From assembly GCF_005484585.1 (NCBI RefSeq), contig NZ_CP039435.1, positions 2,914,001 to 2,978,000 of the forward strand: a stretch of DNA of 64,000 nt, in the 5' to 3' direction. The notes under the pieces are model-generated. The model did not search any database. It saw nothing but the letters and a program-made list of their open reading frames with translations, and was not told where the DNA came from. Made by a program: the position numbers and the translations under genes. Each line of letters begins with the position of its first letter. Within the stretch, counting starts at the first letter, position 1. Positions 24,449 through 32,902 of the stretch are shown piece by piece. This DNA comes from Brevundimonas sp. SGAir0440 (GTDB lineage Bacteria; Pseudomonadota; Alphaproteobacteria; Caulobacterales; Caulobacteraceae).

Positions 24449-25933
24449 ATGTCCATCATCGCCTCCGCGCGCCAGCAATGGCTCGCCAATCCTCGCCGCG
24501 ATCTTCTGGCGGGGACCGTCGTGGCCCTGGCCCTGATCCCCGAAGCCATCGCCTTTTCCATCATCGCCGGCGTCGATCCCGCCGTCGGCCTCTACGCCAG
24601 CGTGGTCATCGCCGTCACCATCGCCTTCGTGGGCGGGCGGCCGGCCATGATCTCGGCCGCGACCGGCGCCATGGCCCTGCTGATGGTCACGCTCGTGCGC
24701 GACCACGGGCTGGAATATCTGTTCGCCGCCTCGATCCTTTGCGGCGTGTTCCAGATCGTCATCGGCCTGCTGAAGCTGGGGCGCTACATCAAATTCGTCA
24801 GCCGCAGCGTCATGACCGGCTTCGTCAACTCCCTGGCCATCCTGATCTTCCTGGCCCAGATGCCTGAGTTGATCGGCCGAGGCTGGATCACCTACGCCCT
24901 GGTCGCGGCGGCCCTGGTCGTCATTTACGGCTTCCCCCGCCTCACCAAGGCGGTGCCCTCGCCCCTGGTCGCCATCGTCGCCATCAGCGCCCTGGTGATC
25001 GTGATGAAGCTGGACGTGCGCACCGTCGGCGACATGGGCCAGATGCCGACCAGCCTGCCGATGTTCCACCTGCCCGCCGTCCCTCTGACGTGGCAGACGC
25101 TGGTCATTATCGCGCCCATTTCGGCGACCCTGGCCTTCGTCGGCCTGCTGGAAAGCCTGCTGACCGCGAACCTGATCGACGACATCACCGACACCCCGTC
25201 GGACAAGGATCGCGAGACGCGCGGCCAGGGGATCGCCAACATCCTGTCGCCGCTGTTCGGCGGCATGGCGGGCTGCGCCATGATCGGCCAGTCGATGATC
25301 AACGTCACCTCGGGCGCGCGGGGCCGACTATCGACCCTGTGGGCCGGGTTGTTCCTGCTGTTTCTGATGCTGGCGCTTCAGACCTGGGTCGCTCGGATTC
25401 CGATGGCTGCTCTGGTCGCCGTAATGATCATGGTCTCGATCGGCACCTTCGACTGGTCCTCGGTCATGAAGCTGCGCTCCACCCCGCTTCAATCGTCCAT
25501 CGTCATGATCGCCACCACCGTGACGGTCGTCGCCACCCACGACCTGTCCAAGGGCGTGATCCTGGGGGTGCTGCTGTCGGCGATCTTCTTCATGCGCAAG
25601 GTCGGCAAGACCATCGCGGTGACAGAAGTTCCGACGCCGGAACCGGGCGTCTTGCGCTACCGCGTCTCAGGCCAGCTGTTCTTCGCCTCGGCCGATCTAT
25701 TCGCCGCCAGCTTCGAGCATCACGGCCAACCCACGCGCGTCGAGATCGATCTCAGCGACGCCCATCTGTGGGACCTGACCGGCGTCGCCGCCGTGGACAA
25801 GGTCGTCTTCCGCTACCGCCGTCAGGGCGCGGACGCTCAGGTCACGGGCATGAACGACGCCGCCCGCACCCTGGTCACGCGCGTGGGGCGGTTCGAAAAG
25901 ATGCATCTGCCGGACGGCGCCGGCGCGCATTAG
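24449..25933 (+). CDS. SulP-family inorganic anion transporter
   Basis: 494 residues. About eleven hydrophobic segments; the SulP N-terminal hallmark is [20 protein letters not shown] followed by [42 protein letters not shown] (the conserved E and substrate region) and [20 protein letters not shown] are also typical. The C-terminal STAS domain is short but recognisable ([20 protein letters not shown]). SulP proteins carry sulfate, bicarbonate or dicarboxylates; the substrate cannot be read here. The 165 bp upstream contain no gene I can support. Confidence 0.93.
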   Translation: MSIIASARQQWLANPRRDLLAGTVVALALIPEAIAFSIIAGVDPAVGLYASVVIAVTIAFVGGRPAMISAATGAMALLMVTLVRDHGLEYLFAASILCGVFQIVIGLLKLGRYIKFVSRSVMTGFVNSLAILIFLAQMPELIGRGWITYALVAAALVVIYGFPRLTKAVPSPLVAIVAISALVIVMKLDVRTVGDMGQMPTSLPMFHLPAVPLTWQTLVIIAPISATLAFVGLLESLLTANLIDDITDTPSDKDRETRGQGIANILSPLFGGMAGCAMIGQSMINVTSGARGRLSTLWAGLFLLFLMLALQTWVARIPMAALVAVMIMVSIGTFDWSSVMKLRSTPLQSSIVMIATTVTVVATHDLSKGVILGVLLSAIFFMRKVGKTIAVTEVPTPEPGVLRYRVSGQLFFASADLFAASFEHHGQPTRVEIDLSDAHLWDLTGVAAVDKVVFRYRRQGADAQVTGMNDAARTLVTRVGRFEKMHLPDGAGAH

Positions 25934-25936
25934 GGC

Positions 25937-26128
25937 TCAGGCGGCTTCGGGCTTCGGCATCTTGCAGATGCGGTTCAGGTCGGCGCGGATCGAGCTGCCC
26001 TGGAAGTGCGAGATTTCGGCGCCCGAATAGCCCTCGCCCGACAGCGCCTTGACGACGTCGCCGGTGTTCAGACAATCGTTGGTGCGGGCGAGCTGATAGG
26101 CGCGCTCGACGACGTGGGTGCGGTTCAT
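25937..26128 (-). CDS. Small hypothetical protein
   Basis: 63 residues, starting [20 protein letters not shown] and ending KMPKPEAA. It is soluble, helical and has the look of a small regulatory or adaptor protein ([20 protein letters not shown] resembles a helix-turn-helix, but weakly). The ATG at 26128 is preceded by AAAGG; a GTG 11 codons upstream is possible. It ends four bases after the convergent SulP stop and is divergent from cspA across a 239-bp gap. I do not recognise the family. Confidence 0.7.
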   Translation of the reverse strand: MNRTHVVERAYQLARTNDCLNTGDVVKALSGEGYSGAEISHFQGSSIRADLNRICKMPKPEAA

Positions 26129-26161
26129 GGGAATGGCCTTTCGTGCTGTTCGGTAACGCAC

Positions 26162-26367
26162 CCCAAGCTAAACCGTTCCGATCATTGGATTTTCGGACCC
26201 GTCGCCCCAAGCTTGCATCCGCAACCAATATCTGCGCACATACGGCTCGTCGATCTCTCTGCGTAACGCCCACTCTCTCTGCGAACGCACGAGTCAAGGC
26301 CGCTCCCATTCAGACCCGACAGGCCGCAGGGACGTTCCCTCGGTCAATTTCTAACGGAGGTCTCAAA
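26162..26367 (+). promoter_or_regulatory. Long leader region of cspA
   Basis: About 200 bases precede cspA without a convincing gene. The stretch is pyrimidine-rich with repeated CTCTCTGCG elements (around 26254 and 26275). Cold-shock genes commonly have long 5' leaders that fold differently with temperature, so a leader RNA is plausible. The start of transcription cannot be read from sequence. Confidence 0.35.
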
Positions 26368-26577
26368 ATGGCTACCGGCACTGTCAAATGGTTCAACGCC
26401 ACCAAGGGCTACGGCTTCATCCAGCCTGAGGACGGCGGCAAGGACGTCTTCGTCCACATCTCGGCTGTCGAAGCCGCCGGCCTGCGCGGCCTGGACGAAA
26501 ACCAGAAGGTTTCCTACGAGCTGGAACGCGACAAGCGTTCGGGCAAGGAATCGGCTGGCCAGCTCCAGACCCTCTAA
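26368..26577 (+). CDS. cspA: Cold shock protein (CspA family)
   Basis: 69 residues, the classical single cold-shock domain: [20 protein letters not shown] with RNP1 (KGYGFI) and RNP2 (VFVHI), ending in a basic/polar strand ([19 protein letters not shown]). It binds single-stranded RNA/DNA as a chaperone. The ATG at 26368 is preceded by ACGGAGG (26354-26360); the longer in-frame ORF is the leader. A strong terminator follows 22 bases after the stop. Confidence 0.97.
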   Translation: MATGTVKWFNATKGYGFIQPEDGGKDVFVHISAVEAAGLRGLDENQKVSYELERDKRSGKESAGQLQTL

Positions 26578-26599
26578 GGTCGGACAAATCCGATAAGGG

Positions 26600-26632
26600 A
26601 AACGGCGGCTCCTGACGGAGCCGCCGTTTTCA
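26600..26632 (+). terminator. Intrinsic terminator of cspA
   Basis: Perfect 13-bp stem (AAACGGCGGCTCC / GGAGCCGCCGTTT) with a TGAC loop, followed by one more T and CAATT. The right end overlaps the stop codon of the convergent lipoprotein gene (26630-26632), so the hairpin may end both transcripts. Confidence 0.85.
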
Positions 26633-27025
26633 ATTGCCTATCTCCCCAAGCCGTTCGCGCGGGTCCGCATTCAGCGGCCTTGGATCGTCGATCCCGCCCT
26701 GGGTCATCGACACACCGTCGCGGGTGACAGCGTTCACGCCCGGCAGCGTTTGATAGAAGGCGATCTCACGATCGACATCGTCGCCGTCCTTCACCCGCAG
26801 GGCTACGACGTTCATGTTGGTCAGATCGTAGAAGACGCGCGCACCACGCGCCTGCGCCGCCGCCTTGATCGGGCCGGATTGTCCGGAGTGATAGATGATC
26901 AGACTGCGACTGGCGCCGGCCGCCGATATGTCGGGTGTGCGTTCGACCGGCGTCACGCAGGCGCCCAAGGTCAGAACGCCGGCGCTTAAGGTCAGGGTTC
27001 CGATAAGGGCGACGATGCGGTTCAT
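26630..27025 (-). CDS. Small putative lipoprotein
   Basis: 131 residues. N-terminal signal with lipobox (TLTLSAGVLTLGAC, Cys near residue 23), then a mature domain of about 105 residues: SLIIYHSGQSGPIKAAAQAR, VFYDLTNMNVVALRVKDGDD, AFYQTLPGVNAVTRDGV. The last part resembles an inhibitor-I9/peptidase-propeptide-like or ferredoxin-like fold (alternating strand-helix with VVALRV), but this is not certain. No function can be assigned. The stop lies in the cspA terminator. Confidence 0.8.
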   Translation of the reverse strand: MNRIVALIGTLTLSAGVLTLGACVTPVERTPDISAAGASRSLIIYHSGQSGPIKAAAQARGARVFYDLTNMNVVALRVKDGDDVDREIAFYQTLPGVNAVTRDGVSMTQGGIDDPRPLNADPRERLGEIGN

Positions 27026-27110
27026 GAACGCTCCTTGGCTGAAGCTTGACTTGTGACGGACCTCGGTGACGCCATTGGGGCGCTTGAATCTTCGAGATCA
27101 GCCGCCCGCC

Positions 27111-27665
27111 CTACGCCTTCGTCTTGTCAATCCAGGCGGCGAAGGCGTCGGTGAAGCTTTTCAGGAAGGCCTTGGTGTCGTCCTTCTTCAGCTTGCCGTT
27201 CTGGTCCAGCAGGTCGGCGACATTGCCGATATAGGCCTCAGGCTGCTGCATCGTCGGCATGTTCAAAAACACCAGCGGCTGGCGCAGGTGGTGGTTGGCG
27301 CCGAAGGCCGCGACGGCGCCGGGCGAGACGCTGACGATGGCGGCGGGCTTGCCCTGCCAGATGCTGTGGCCATAGGGGCGAGAGCCGACGTCCAGGGCGT
27401 TCTTCAGCGCGCCGGGGATGGAGCGATTGTATTCGGGCGTGACGAACAGCACCGCCTCGGTCGTCGCCACCTCCTCGCGGAACCGCTCCCAGGCCGGCGG
27501 CGGGTTGTCGGTCTCCAGATCAGGATCATAGAGCGGCAGCCCGCCGATCTCGACCGGCTCGATCTCCAGCCCCGGCTCGGCCAACGCCTTCAACGCCATG
27601 CCGATGGCGCGCGAATAGGAGCCTTTGCGCAGGCTGCCGACGATCAGGGCGACGCGGACGGTCAT
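27111..27665 (-). CDS. NADPH-dependent FMN reductase family protein
   Basis: 184 residues of flavodoxin-like fold: VALIVGSLRKGSYSRAIGMA (FMN phosphate loop GSLRxGSxxR), LPLYDPDLE, FVTPEYNRSIPGALKNALD (the TPEYN-SIPG-LKNA motif) and KPAAIVSVSPG. These enzymes reduce FMN, quinones, azo dyes or chromate with NAD(P)H. It is a single gene; the 180 bp upstream contain a repeated motif described separately. Confidence 0.94.
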   Translation of the reverse strand: MTVRVALIVGSLRKGSYSRAIGMALKALAEPGLEIEPVEIGGLPLYDPDLETDNPPPAWERFREEVATTEAVLFVTPEYNRSIPGALKNALDVGSRPYGHSIWQGKPAAIVSVSPGAVAAFGANHHLRQPLVFLNMPTMQQPEAYIGNVADLLDQNGKLKKDDTKAFLKSFTDAFAAWIDKTKA

Positions 27666-27760
27666 GGAAGGTCTCCGGGCTGGACGGGTTCAAGCGCCAG
27701 CATAACCGATACCGGCGCTCGGATGTTCAGTTAGGCCGGCCACTCATCCGCGCGCGCATG

Positions 27761-27804
27761 AAGCGGACATTGCGACGTGCCGTTAGAAGTGGAAAGCGGA
27801 CACT
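27761..27804. repeat. Pair of short direct repeats, AAGCGGACA(T/C)T
   Basis: AAGCGGACATT at 27761-27771 and AAGCGGACACT at 27794-27804 repeat with a 33-bp period, just before a lower-GC lipoprotein gene; a related CCGGACATT sits at about 28335, after it. They could be remnants of a small mobile unit's ends or binding sites. Confidence 0.4.
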
Positions 27805-27845
27805 GACTGAGGCAACTAAGCTATCTCAGTTGGAAGAAAGGCATC

Positions 27846-28271
27846 GTGGCCATGAGGCTAAGTATTGCTCAGCTAACGGCGGGTTTAGTCATCGCGTTGC
27901 TTTTGTCAGCTTGCGTGCCCTCAGTTTCATACACTCGCTCGGCTCCGAATGCCGATTCGGCGCTCAAAGCTTTGGCGGCAGAGCGTAATCTAACGCACTA
28001 TCAAGCACAGCTTTCTAGGCAGATCGATCCTGATTTCACCGAGCTTTCGTTTTGCTCGGCAGATGGCAGCCGGATTGTAATTCATGCGGTTAGGGTCACA
28101 GACGACGGGGTGTGCGGTAGAGAGATGCGCCTCGAAACAACGGAATCCTCTGAGCAGAAGCCAGAGCGATGCTGGGAATTCAAAGAAATCTCGACTGTCG
28201 GACAGCCTCGGGACGCTATGGTTGTCGGATATTATCCTGTAAGGGGCTACCTTCGCTGCCCAAACGGATAG
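27846..28271 (+). CDS. Hypothetical lipoprotein in a lower-GC patch
   Basis: About 141 residues from a GTG (or 139 from the ATG at 27852), with GAAAGG upstream. A lipoprotein signal (LTAGLVIALLLSAC, Cys near residue 23) precedes a mature domain with four more cysteines (LSFCSADGS, GVCGREM, ERCWEF, RCPNG), which could form two disulfides in the periplasm. Base composition and codon use (many TTA, AGT, AAA, AGG codons) differ visibly from the GC-rich neighbours, which suggests recent acquisition. No family recognised. Confidence 0.7.
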   Translation: MAMRLSIAQLTAGLVIALLLSACVPSVSYTRSAPNADSALKALAAERNLTHYQAQLSRQIDPDFTELSFCSADGSRIVIHAVRVTDDGVCGREMRLETTESSEQKPERCWEFKEISTVGQPRDAMVVGYYPVRGYLRCPNG

Positions 28272-28424
28272 GCCGCAGCAGCTCGTCCGCACGTCGGCTT
28301 TGGGTCGTGGAGAGATCTTAGCCCCATCCCCTGATCCGGACATTCAGACGGCCGCCGCGGGATAGTCTGTTGCGCTGAGCCTCCGCGCGAGAGTGATCGG
28401 AACTAGGAACGAACAACCGACACC

Positions 28425-29693
28425 CTAGCCCGCGAACAGGGCCGCCGCGAAGGCTTGGCCCGCCGGTGCGGCCGGCTTCGGGCCCAGGACGGCGCTGGCC
28501 GCCTGCCCTGAGGCCAGCAGCCGGCCGCCGACCGCGCGCACGTCATCGATCGTTTGGGCTTGCAGTTGTTCGGTCATCGACAGGCTGGAGCGCGGGGCGC
28601 CGAAGATCAGGGTCTGGGCGGCGTTGCGGCCGGCCCGGCTCATCGGGTTCTCGTCCGACATCCACAGGCCGGCCTTCATCACCGCCTTGGCCCGCGACAG
28701 CTCCTTGTCGGTCGGCCCGACCTCGGCCAAGGCCCGCACCTCGGCCGCGGAGACCTCGGCCAGTTCCTTCGCCCGGTCCGCCGCCGCCCCTGCGTAGATG
28801 CCCAGCACGCCCGTATCCTCGTACGGCTCCTGATAGGCGTCGATGGCGTAGGCCAGGCCCCGCTCCTCGCGCGCGCTCTGGAACAGGCGCGAGGCCATGC
28901 CCCCGCCCAGGATCTCGCCGAACAGCCGCATGGCCGACAGCGCCGGATCGGTCGCGGACAAGGCCGGCAGCTGGAACACCAGATTGGCCTGCTCGATCTT
29001 GCGCGTCAGCTTGGCATGGCCGCCGACGAAGGCGGCCGGCGCGGGCGCATCGGCCGGCGTCGCGACCGCATCGCCGAACCAGCGCTCGGCCAGGGTCAGC
29101 AGTTCGGTCTCGTCCACCGCGCCCGAGACCGACACCACCATCCGGTCGGGCGAATACAGCCGCGCACGCCACGCCTCGACCGACGCCTTGTCGGCCGGCT
29201 TCAGGCTGGCGACCGAGCCCAGGATGGGGCGGCCCAGCGGCTGTTTGGCGAAGGCGCGCGTCTGGACCATCTCGAACACATGGTCGTCGGGCGTGTCGAA
29301 GGCCTCGGCGATCTCCTGGGCCACCACGTCCTTCTCGCGCTCGATCTCGGCTGGGTCCAGCATGGGGCGGAACACCAGGTCCGACAGCACCTGCATGGCC
29401 AGCGGCAGCGAACCGTCCAGCCCCCGCACCTCGAAACTGGTCCGCTCATAGCCGGTGGAGGCGTTGATCGTGCCGCCCTCGGCCTCGATCCGCTCGACGA
29501 TCTCGCGCGCGGCCATGTCGCCGGCGCCCTTGAACACCAGATGCTCCAGCAGGTGCGACCAGCCGGACCGATCCAGCGGCTCCCACCGCGCCCCGCCCTT
29601 GACGGTGACGACGACGGCCAGGGTCTTCAGCCCCGGCATCGGATCGCAGATGACGCGAACGCCGTTGGACAGGGTGTGCAGAGAAGAAGTCAG
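28425..29693 (-). CDS. M16-family zinc metalloprotease (processing-peptidase-like)
   Basis: About 422 residues. The inverted zinc motif HxxEH is clear in SHLLEHLVFKGAGDM, with the downstream Glu in DVVAQEIAEAFD; the second M16 domain is inactive-like, as usual (REERGLAYAIDAYQEPYEDT). Related to mitochondrial-processing-peptidase-like bacterial proteins. The start is unusual: no ATG lies near the family N-terminus (TSSLHTLSNGVRVI). A CTG at 29693, preceded by GAAAGG and overlapping the SURF1 stop as CTGA, mimics the ATGA couplings of this operon; the alternative is a GTG at 29768 inside SURF1. Last gene of the cox string. Confidence 0.9.
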   Translation of the reverse strand: MTSSLHTLSNGVRVICDPMPGLKTLAVVVTVKGGARWEPLDRSGWSHLLEHLVFKGAGDMAAREIVERIEAEGGTINASTGYERTSFEVRGLDGSLPLAMQVLSDLVFRPMLDPAEIEREKDVVAQEIAEAFDTPDDHVFEMVQTRAFAKQPLGRPILGSVASLKPADKASVEAWRARLYSPDRMVVSVSGAVDETELLTLAERWFGDAVATPADAPAPAAFVGGHAKLTRKIEQANLVFQLPALSATDPALSAMRLFGEILGGGMASRLFQSAREERGLAYAIDAYQEPYEDTGVLGIYAGAAADRAKELAEVSAAEVRALAEVGPTDKELSRAKAVMKAGLWMSDENPMSRAGRNAAQTLIFGAPRSSLSMTEQLQAQTIDDVRAVGGRLLASGQAASAVLGPKPAAPAGQAFAAALFAG

Positions 29694-30391
29694 GAGATGC
29701 CTTTCTTCATTCGACGGCGAAGCAGCGCCACATAGAAACCCGCAAGCGCGATCGCCAGTCCGAACCACGTCAGGGCGTATCCGAAATGGTTGTTGGAAAA
29801 GGCCGCAGGCGGCGCGGACGGCCTCAGCGCCGGGAACTCGGGATTGACGGCGGTGATGGCGAACACGGCCTCAGGCCGGACCGGTCCCGCGACGTTCAGC
29901 GCCCTGGCCATCGCCGCCGTGTCGCGGGCGTAGAAGCGGCCGTCGCGCGGCGCGGGGCTCATGGCGCCGGGCTTGTCGAAGGTGCGGAACTCTCCGACCA
30001 TGACCAGCGGCAGGGTGGTCTCGACCACGCGCGGACGCGCCGTTACGCCGTCGCCGACAAAGCCGCGATCGACCAGCAGGGTGAAATCCGCCCCCGCCGG
30101 CTTGCACGCCGAGATCAGCCGCACCCCGGCCTCGCCGTCATGGATGCTTTGAAGCTCGACGAAGGGCGCGCTGGCCAGGCCCGGACAGACGATCAACGCC
30201 TTCCTGAACTCCAGATTCCCTTCCGCCAGCACCTGCTCCAGCGGCGCAGGCGGTTTCGCCGCCGCCGCATCGGCCGCCGCGATCAGCCCTTCCTTCCACT
30301 TCAGCCGCTCGACCTGCCACACGCCCAGCCCGATCAGCAGGATCAGGCCCAGCACCGTCAGCACGGTCAGGATCCAGGGAAAACGCTTCAT
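29690..30391 (-). CDS. SURF1-family cytochrome oxidase assembly protein
   Basis: 233 residues with the two-helix SURF1 layout: an N-terminal helix (ILTVLTVLGLILLIGLGVWQ followed by VERLKWKEGLI, the GxWQxxRxxWK motif) and a C-terminal helix (NNHFGYALTWFGLAIALAGF with the conserved NNHxxYAxTW). The periplasmic domain contains LVDRGFV. SURF1 helps insert heme a into CoxA. The ATG at 30391 overlaps the DUF983 stop by four bases; the stop overlaps the M16 start. Confidence 0.95.
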   Translation of the reverse strand: MKRFPWILTVLTVLGLILLIGLGVWQVERLKWKEGLIAAADAAAAKPPAPLEQVLAEGNLEFRKALIVCPGLASAPFVELQSIHDGEAGVRLISACKPAGADFTLLVDRGFVGDGVTARPRVVETTLPLVMVGEFRTFDKPGAMSPAPRDGRFYARDTAAMARALNVAGPVRPEAVFAITAVNPEFPALRPSAPPAAFSNNHFGYALTWFGLAIALAGFYVALLRRRMKKGIS

Positions 30392-30789
30392 CGCTGGTTC
30401 CGATATTGCAGTCCGATCATCAGTCCCCGCCCCGGCCGCATCAGGGCCAGTGACAGGGCGACCACCAGCGGCAACCAGACGATCAGATGCACCCACATGG
30501 GCGGATGGTATTTGATTTCGACGAACAGGGCCGAGAAGCCGACGATGAAGCCGGCGATCTGCATGATGAAGCTGGCGGGGCCGTCGCCCGTCTGGATGGT
30601 GGAATAGTCCAGACCGCAGGCCGTGCAGCCAGCCGCCACCTTCAGAAAGCCCGCGAACAGGGCTCCCTGGCCGCACCGGGGACAAAGCCCCCGCAGCGCC
30701 CATCGCACCGGCGTGTCGAAAACGACGACGGCGCGGGACGATGGCTCGTCCCGCGCCGCTGCGATGTCTTCAGGGCCGTCTTGGATCAA
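30388..30789 (-). CDS. DUF983 domain-containing membrane protein
   Basis: 133 residues. A zinc-ribbon-like beginning (ALRGLCPRCGQGALFAGFLK and AAGCTACGLDYS: two CxxC pairs) precedes two or three transmembrane segments (FIMQIAGFIVGFSALFVEI, LIVWLPLVVALSLALM). DUF983 proteins are regularly encoded between coxC and SURF1 in alphaproteobacteria, and a role in oxidase biogenesis is inferred. It overlaps both neighbours by four bases. Confidence 0.93.
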   Translation of the reverse strand: MIQDGPEDIAAARDEPSSRAVVVFDTPVRWALRGLCPRCGQGALFAGFLKVAAGCTACGLDYSTIQTGDGPASFIMQIAGFIVGFSALFVEIKYHPPMWVHLIVWLPLVVALSLALMRPGRGLMIGLQYRNQR

Positions 30790-31694
30790 CCGAAAACGAC
30801 ATAAACGAAGGCGAACAGGAACAGCCAGACCACGTCCACGAAGTGCCAGTACCAGGCCGCGGCCTCGAAGCCGAAATGCTTCTGCGGGGTGAAGTCGCCC
30901 TTCAACAGGCGGATCAGGCAGACCGCCAGGAAGATGGTGCCGATCAGGACGTGGAAGCCGTGGAAGCCGGTCGCCATGAAGAAGATCGAGCCGTACAGGC
31001 CCGAGTTCACGGCCTCTTCGTTGAAGAACAGCTTCTCGTGCAGGATGTGGTTATACTCATAGGCCTGGACGCAGGTGAACAGCACGCCCAGAGCCACTGT
31101 GATGATCAGGGCGATCTTGGCGCCCTTGCGGTCGCCGACCTGGATCGCGTGGTGGGCCCAGGTGACGGTGCAGCCCGACAGCAGCAGGGTCACGGTGTTC
31201 AGCAGCGGCAGTTGCCACGGCGACAGGACCTCGACGCCCTTGGGCGGCCAGGTCGACCAGGCCTTGGCGGTATCGGCCCAGGTGCCGACTTCCGGCGTCA
31301 GCGCCCGCGATTCATGGAACAGGGCCATGTCGAAGAACATCCAGAAGAAGGCGACGAAGAACATCACCTCCGACGCGATGAACAGGATCATGCCGTAGCG
31401 CAGGCCCAGCGACACGACCGGCGTATGGTCGCCCGCCTTGGATTCCTTGATGACGTCCGCCCACCAGCAGAAGGCCGAGATCAGAACGCCCGCCAGACCG
31501 GCGAAGAAGACGCCCGGCTTGCCTTCGGCCAGGAAGTTGGCGGCGATCGGGCCGCCGTCCGCCGGGGCTAGGCCCTTCATCCAGATCACCGCGCCGATGA
31601 ACATGATGGTCGCAGCGACCGAGGACACCAGCGGCCAGGGGCTGGGCGCCACCAGGTGGTAGTCGTGCTGCGGAGTGGCGTGGGCGTCAGCCAT
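30786..31694 (-). CDS. coxC: Cytochrome c oxidase subunit III
   Basis: 302 residues, seven transmembrane helices. Family markers: HDYHLVAPSPWPLVSSVAAT at the N-terminus, EVMFFVAFFWMFFDMALFHE (the conserved acidic residue in helix III), TVTLLLSGCTVTWAHHAI, and the C-terminal block GFHGFHVLIGTIFLAVCLIR plus AAWYWHFVDVVWLFLF. It is part of the aa3-type proton-pumping oxidase with CoxA and CoxB on the same strand. It is separated from the rest of the cox genes by a NUDIX gene. Confidence 0.98.
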   Translation of the reverse strand: MADAHATPQHDYHLVAPSPWPLVSSVAATIMFIGAVIWMKGLAPADGGPIAANFLAEGKPGVFFAGLAGVLISAFCWWADVIKESKAGDHTPVVSLGLRYGMILFIASEVMFFVAFFWMFFDMALFHESRALTPEVGTWADTAKAWSTWPPKGVEVLSPWQLPLLNTVTLLLSGCTVTWAHHAIQVGDRKGAKIALIITVALGVLFTCVQAYEYNHILHEKLFFNEEAVNSGLYGSIFFMATGFHGFHVLIGTIFLAVCLIRLLKGDFTPQKHFGFEAAAWYWHFVDVVWLFLFAFVYVVFG

Positions 31695-31775
31695 GAATCG
31701 CGTCTCTTCGTCGGCCAGAGTCGGTTGTTATAGCGGCTATAGCGTTCGATTTTCCCCGACGCCAGAGCCGTGCCG

Positions 31776-32198
31776 CTATTCCGCCTTGTTCAAGGCTCTG
31801 AACGCCTTGGCCGAAAAGGCCGACAGCGGCTGGGGCAGGTCGTCCAGCGCGAACCAGCCGATCTCCGACAGCTTGTCCGGCTCGGTTAGCGTCGGCTCGC
31901 CGGTGAAGTCGCGGGTGACATAGATCAGCGACACCCAATGCTGGCCGTCGGCGGGAATGATCTCTTCGGCCAGGCACAGGAAATCGACCGCGCCGATCGT
32001 CAGCCCGCTCTCCTCCTCGGCCTCGCGCCGCGCGGCGTCGATGGAGCGCTCCATCAGGTCGACCTTGCCGCCGACGATGTTCCAGAACCCGGCCTCGGGC
32101 GCCTTCAGCCGCTTGCACAGCAACACCCGCCCGTCGGCGCGCTGGATCACCAGGCCGCAGCCGACGCCGGGAAAGTCCACGCCCGGCTTCATGGTCAC
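31776..32198 (-). CDS. NUDIX hydrolase
   Basis: 140 residues. NUDIX box GGKVDLMERSIDAARREAEE with ESGL (pattern GX5EX7REUXEEXGU). The N-terminal strand block (GVGCGLVIQRADGRVLLCKR) and ADGQHWVSLIYVTRDFTGEP fit nucleotide-diphosphate hydrolases, perhaps dCTP/CTP pyrophosphatase-like NudG types. The GTG start (32198) overlaps the ctaG stop by four bases, so it is translated with the cox operon. NUDIX is not a normal oxidase-assembly gene; see findings. Confidence 0.92.
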   Translation of the reverse strand: MTMKPGVDFPGVGCGLVIQRADGRVLLCKRLKAPEAGFWNIVGGKVDLMERSIDAARREAEEESGLTIGAVDFLCLAEEIIPADGQHWVSLIYVTRDFTGEPTLTEPDKLSEIGWFALDDLPQPLSAFSAKAFRALNKAE

Positions 32199-32731
32199 GC
32201 CTTGGGCGCGTCCACGGACGGATAGAAGGTGTAGCTCAGGGTGATGTCGCGCGCGCCCTTGGCTTCACGGTCGGTGGCCAGTTCGGGGGCGATGAAATAC
32301 TGGACCGGGAACTGGCGCGTCTCGCCCGCCGCCAGCGTCTGGTCGGTGAAGCAGAAGCATTGCAGCTTCTGGAAATACGGCCCCGTCTGCTCGGGCGAGA
32401 CATTGTAGCTGGCGCGCACCTGGATCGGCTTGTCCGAGGTGTTGGTCACGTCGAAATAGGCCAGGCCCGTCTCGCCGATCCGCACCCGTTGGGTCGACTG
32501 TTCGGCGCGGAAGGTCATCGGCAGGCCGCGCACATTGGTGTCGAACCGCACCATGACCGTCTCGTCCAGCACGGTGTCGGAGGCCTTGTCAGCCTTCATC
32601 GTCGTGCCGCCAAAGCCCGTGACCTGGCAGAACATCCGATAGAGCGGCACCGCCGCGAACGCCGCCCCGGTCATGCCCATCACCCCGAATACGCAGATGA
32701 TGGCGATCAGATTCTTGCGGCCCGCCTTCAT
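32195..32731 (-). CDS. ctaG: Cytochrome c oxidase assembly protein CtaG (Cox11)
   Basis: 178 residues. One N-terminal transmembrane helix (LIAIICVFGVMGMTGAAFA), then the periplasmic Cox11 domain with AVPLYRMFCQVTGFGGTT, and the copper site KLQCFCFTDQTL (CFCF motif). It delivers copper to the CuB centre of CoxA. The ATG overlaps the stop of the small upstream gene. Cox11-type, not the unrelated CtaG of Gram-positives. Confidence 0.97.
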   Translation of the reverse strand: MKAGRKNLIAIICVFGVMGMTGAAFAAVPLYRMFCQVTGFGGTTMKADKASDTVLDETVMVRFDTNVRGLPMTFRAEQSTQRVRIGETGLAYFDVTNTSDKPIQVRASYNVSPEQTGPYFQKLQCFCFTDQTLAAGETRQFPVQYFIAPELATDREAKGARDITLSYTFYPSVDAPKA

Positions 32732-32898
32732 GGCTGGGACGTCTCCACCGCCGTGGCCAGCGCGCGCTCGGCCGCCTGGTTCTGTTGCAGGCGCAGCACC
32801 GTGGTGGCGAAGACCAGCACGATGAAGGCCACCAGCGCCGAGGCGATCCAGACGTTGCGACGCTTGCGCGCACGAAGTTCCTCAGGCGTCAGACGCAT
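32728..32898 (-). CDS. coxF: CoxF-like small single-helix membrane protein
   Basis: A 56-residue protein that long-ORF filters miss: it starts MRLTPEELRARKRRN, continues with one transmembrane helix (VWIASALVAFIVLVFATTVL) and ends in a short charged/polar tail (AERALATAVETSQP). The stop overlaps the ctaG ATG (ATGA, 32728-32731), and the start lies four bases after the ctaB stop. Its size, topology and place between ctaB and ctaG match CoxF-type proteins of alphaproteobacterial cox operons; the exact role of CoxF is not settled. The ORF in the other frame at this place is a shadow. Confidence 0.85.
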   Translation of the reverse strand: MRLTPEELRARKRRNVWIASALVAFIVLVFATTVLRLQQNQAAERALATAVETSQP

Positions 32899-32902
32899 GG
32901 TT

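Noticed and set aside
27846..28271. The low-GC lipoprotein as part of an integrated phage or integron
   Set aside because: Too small, no integrase or attC-like structure around it; only short repeats are present.
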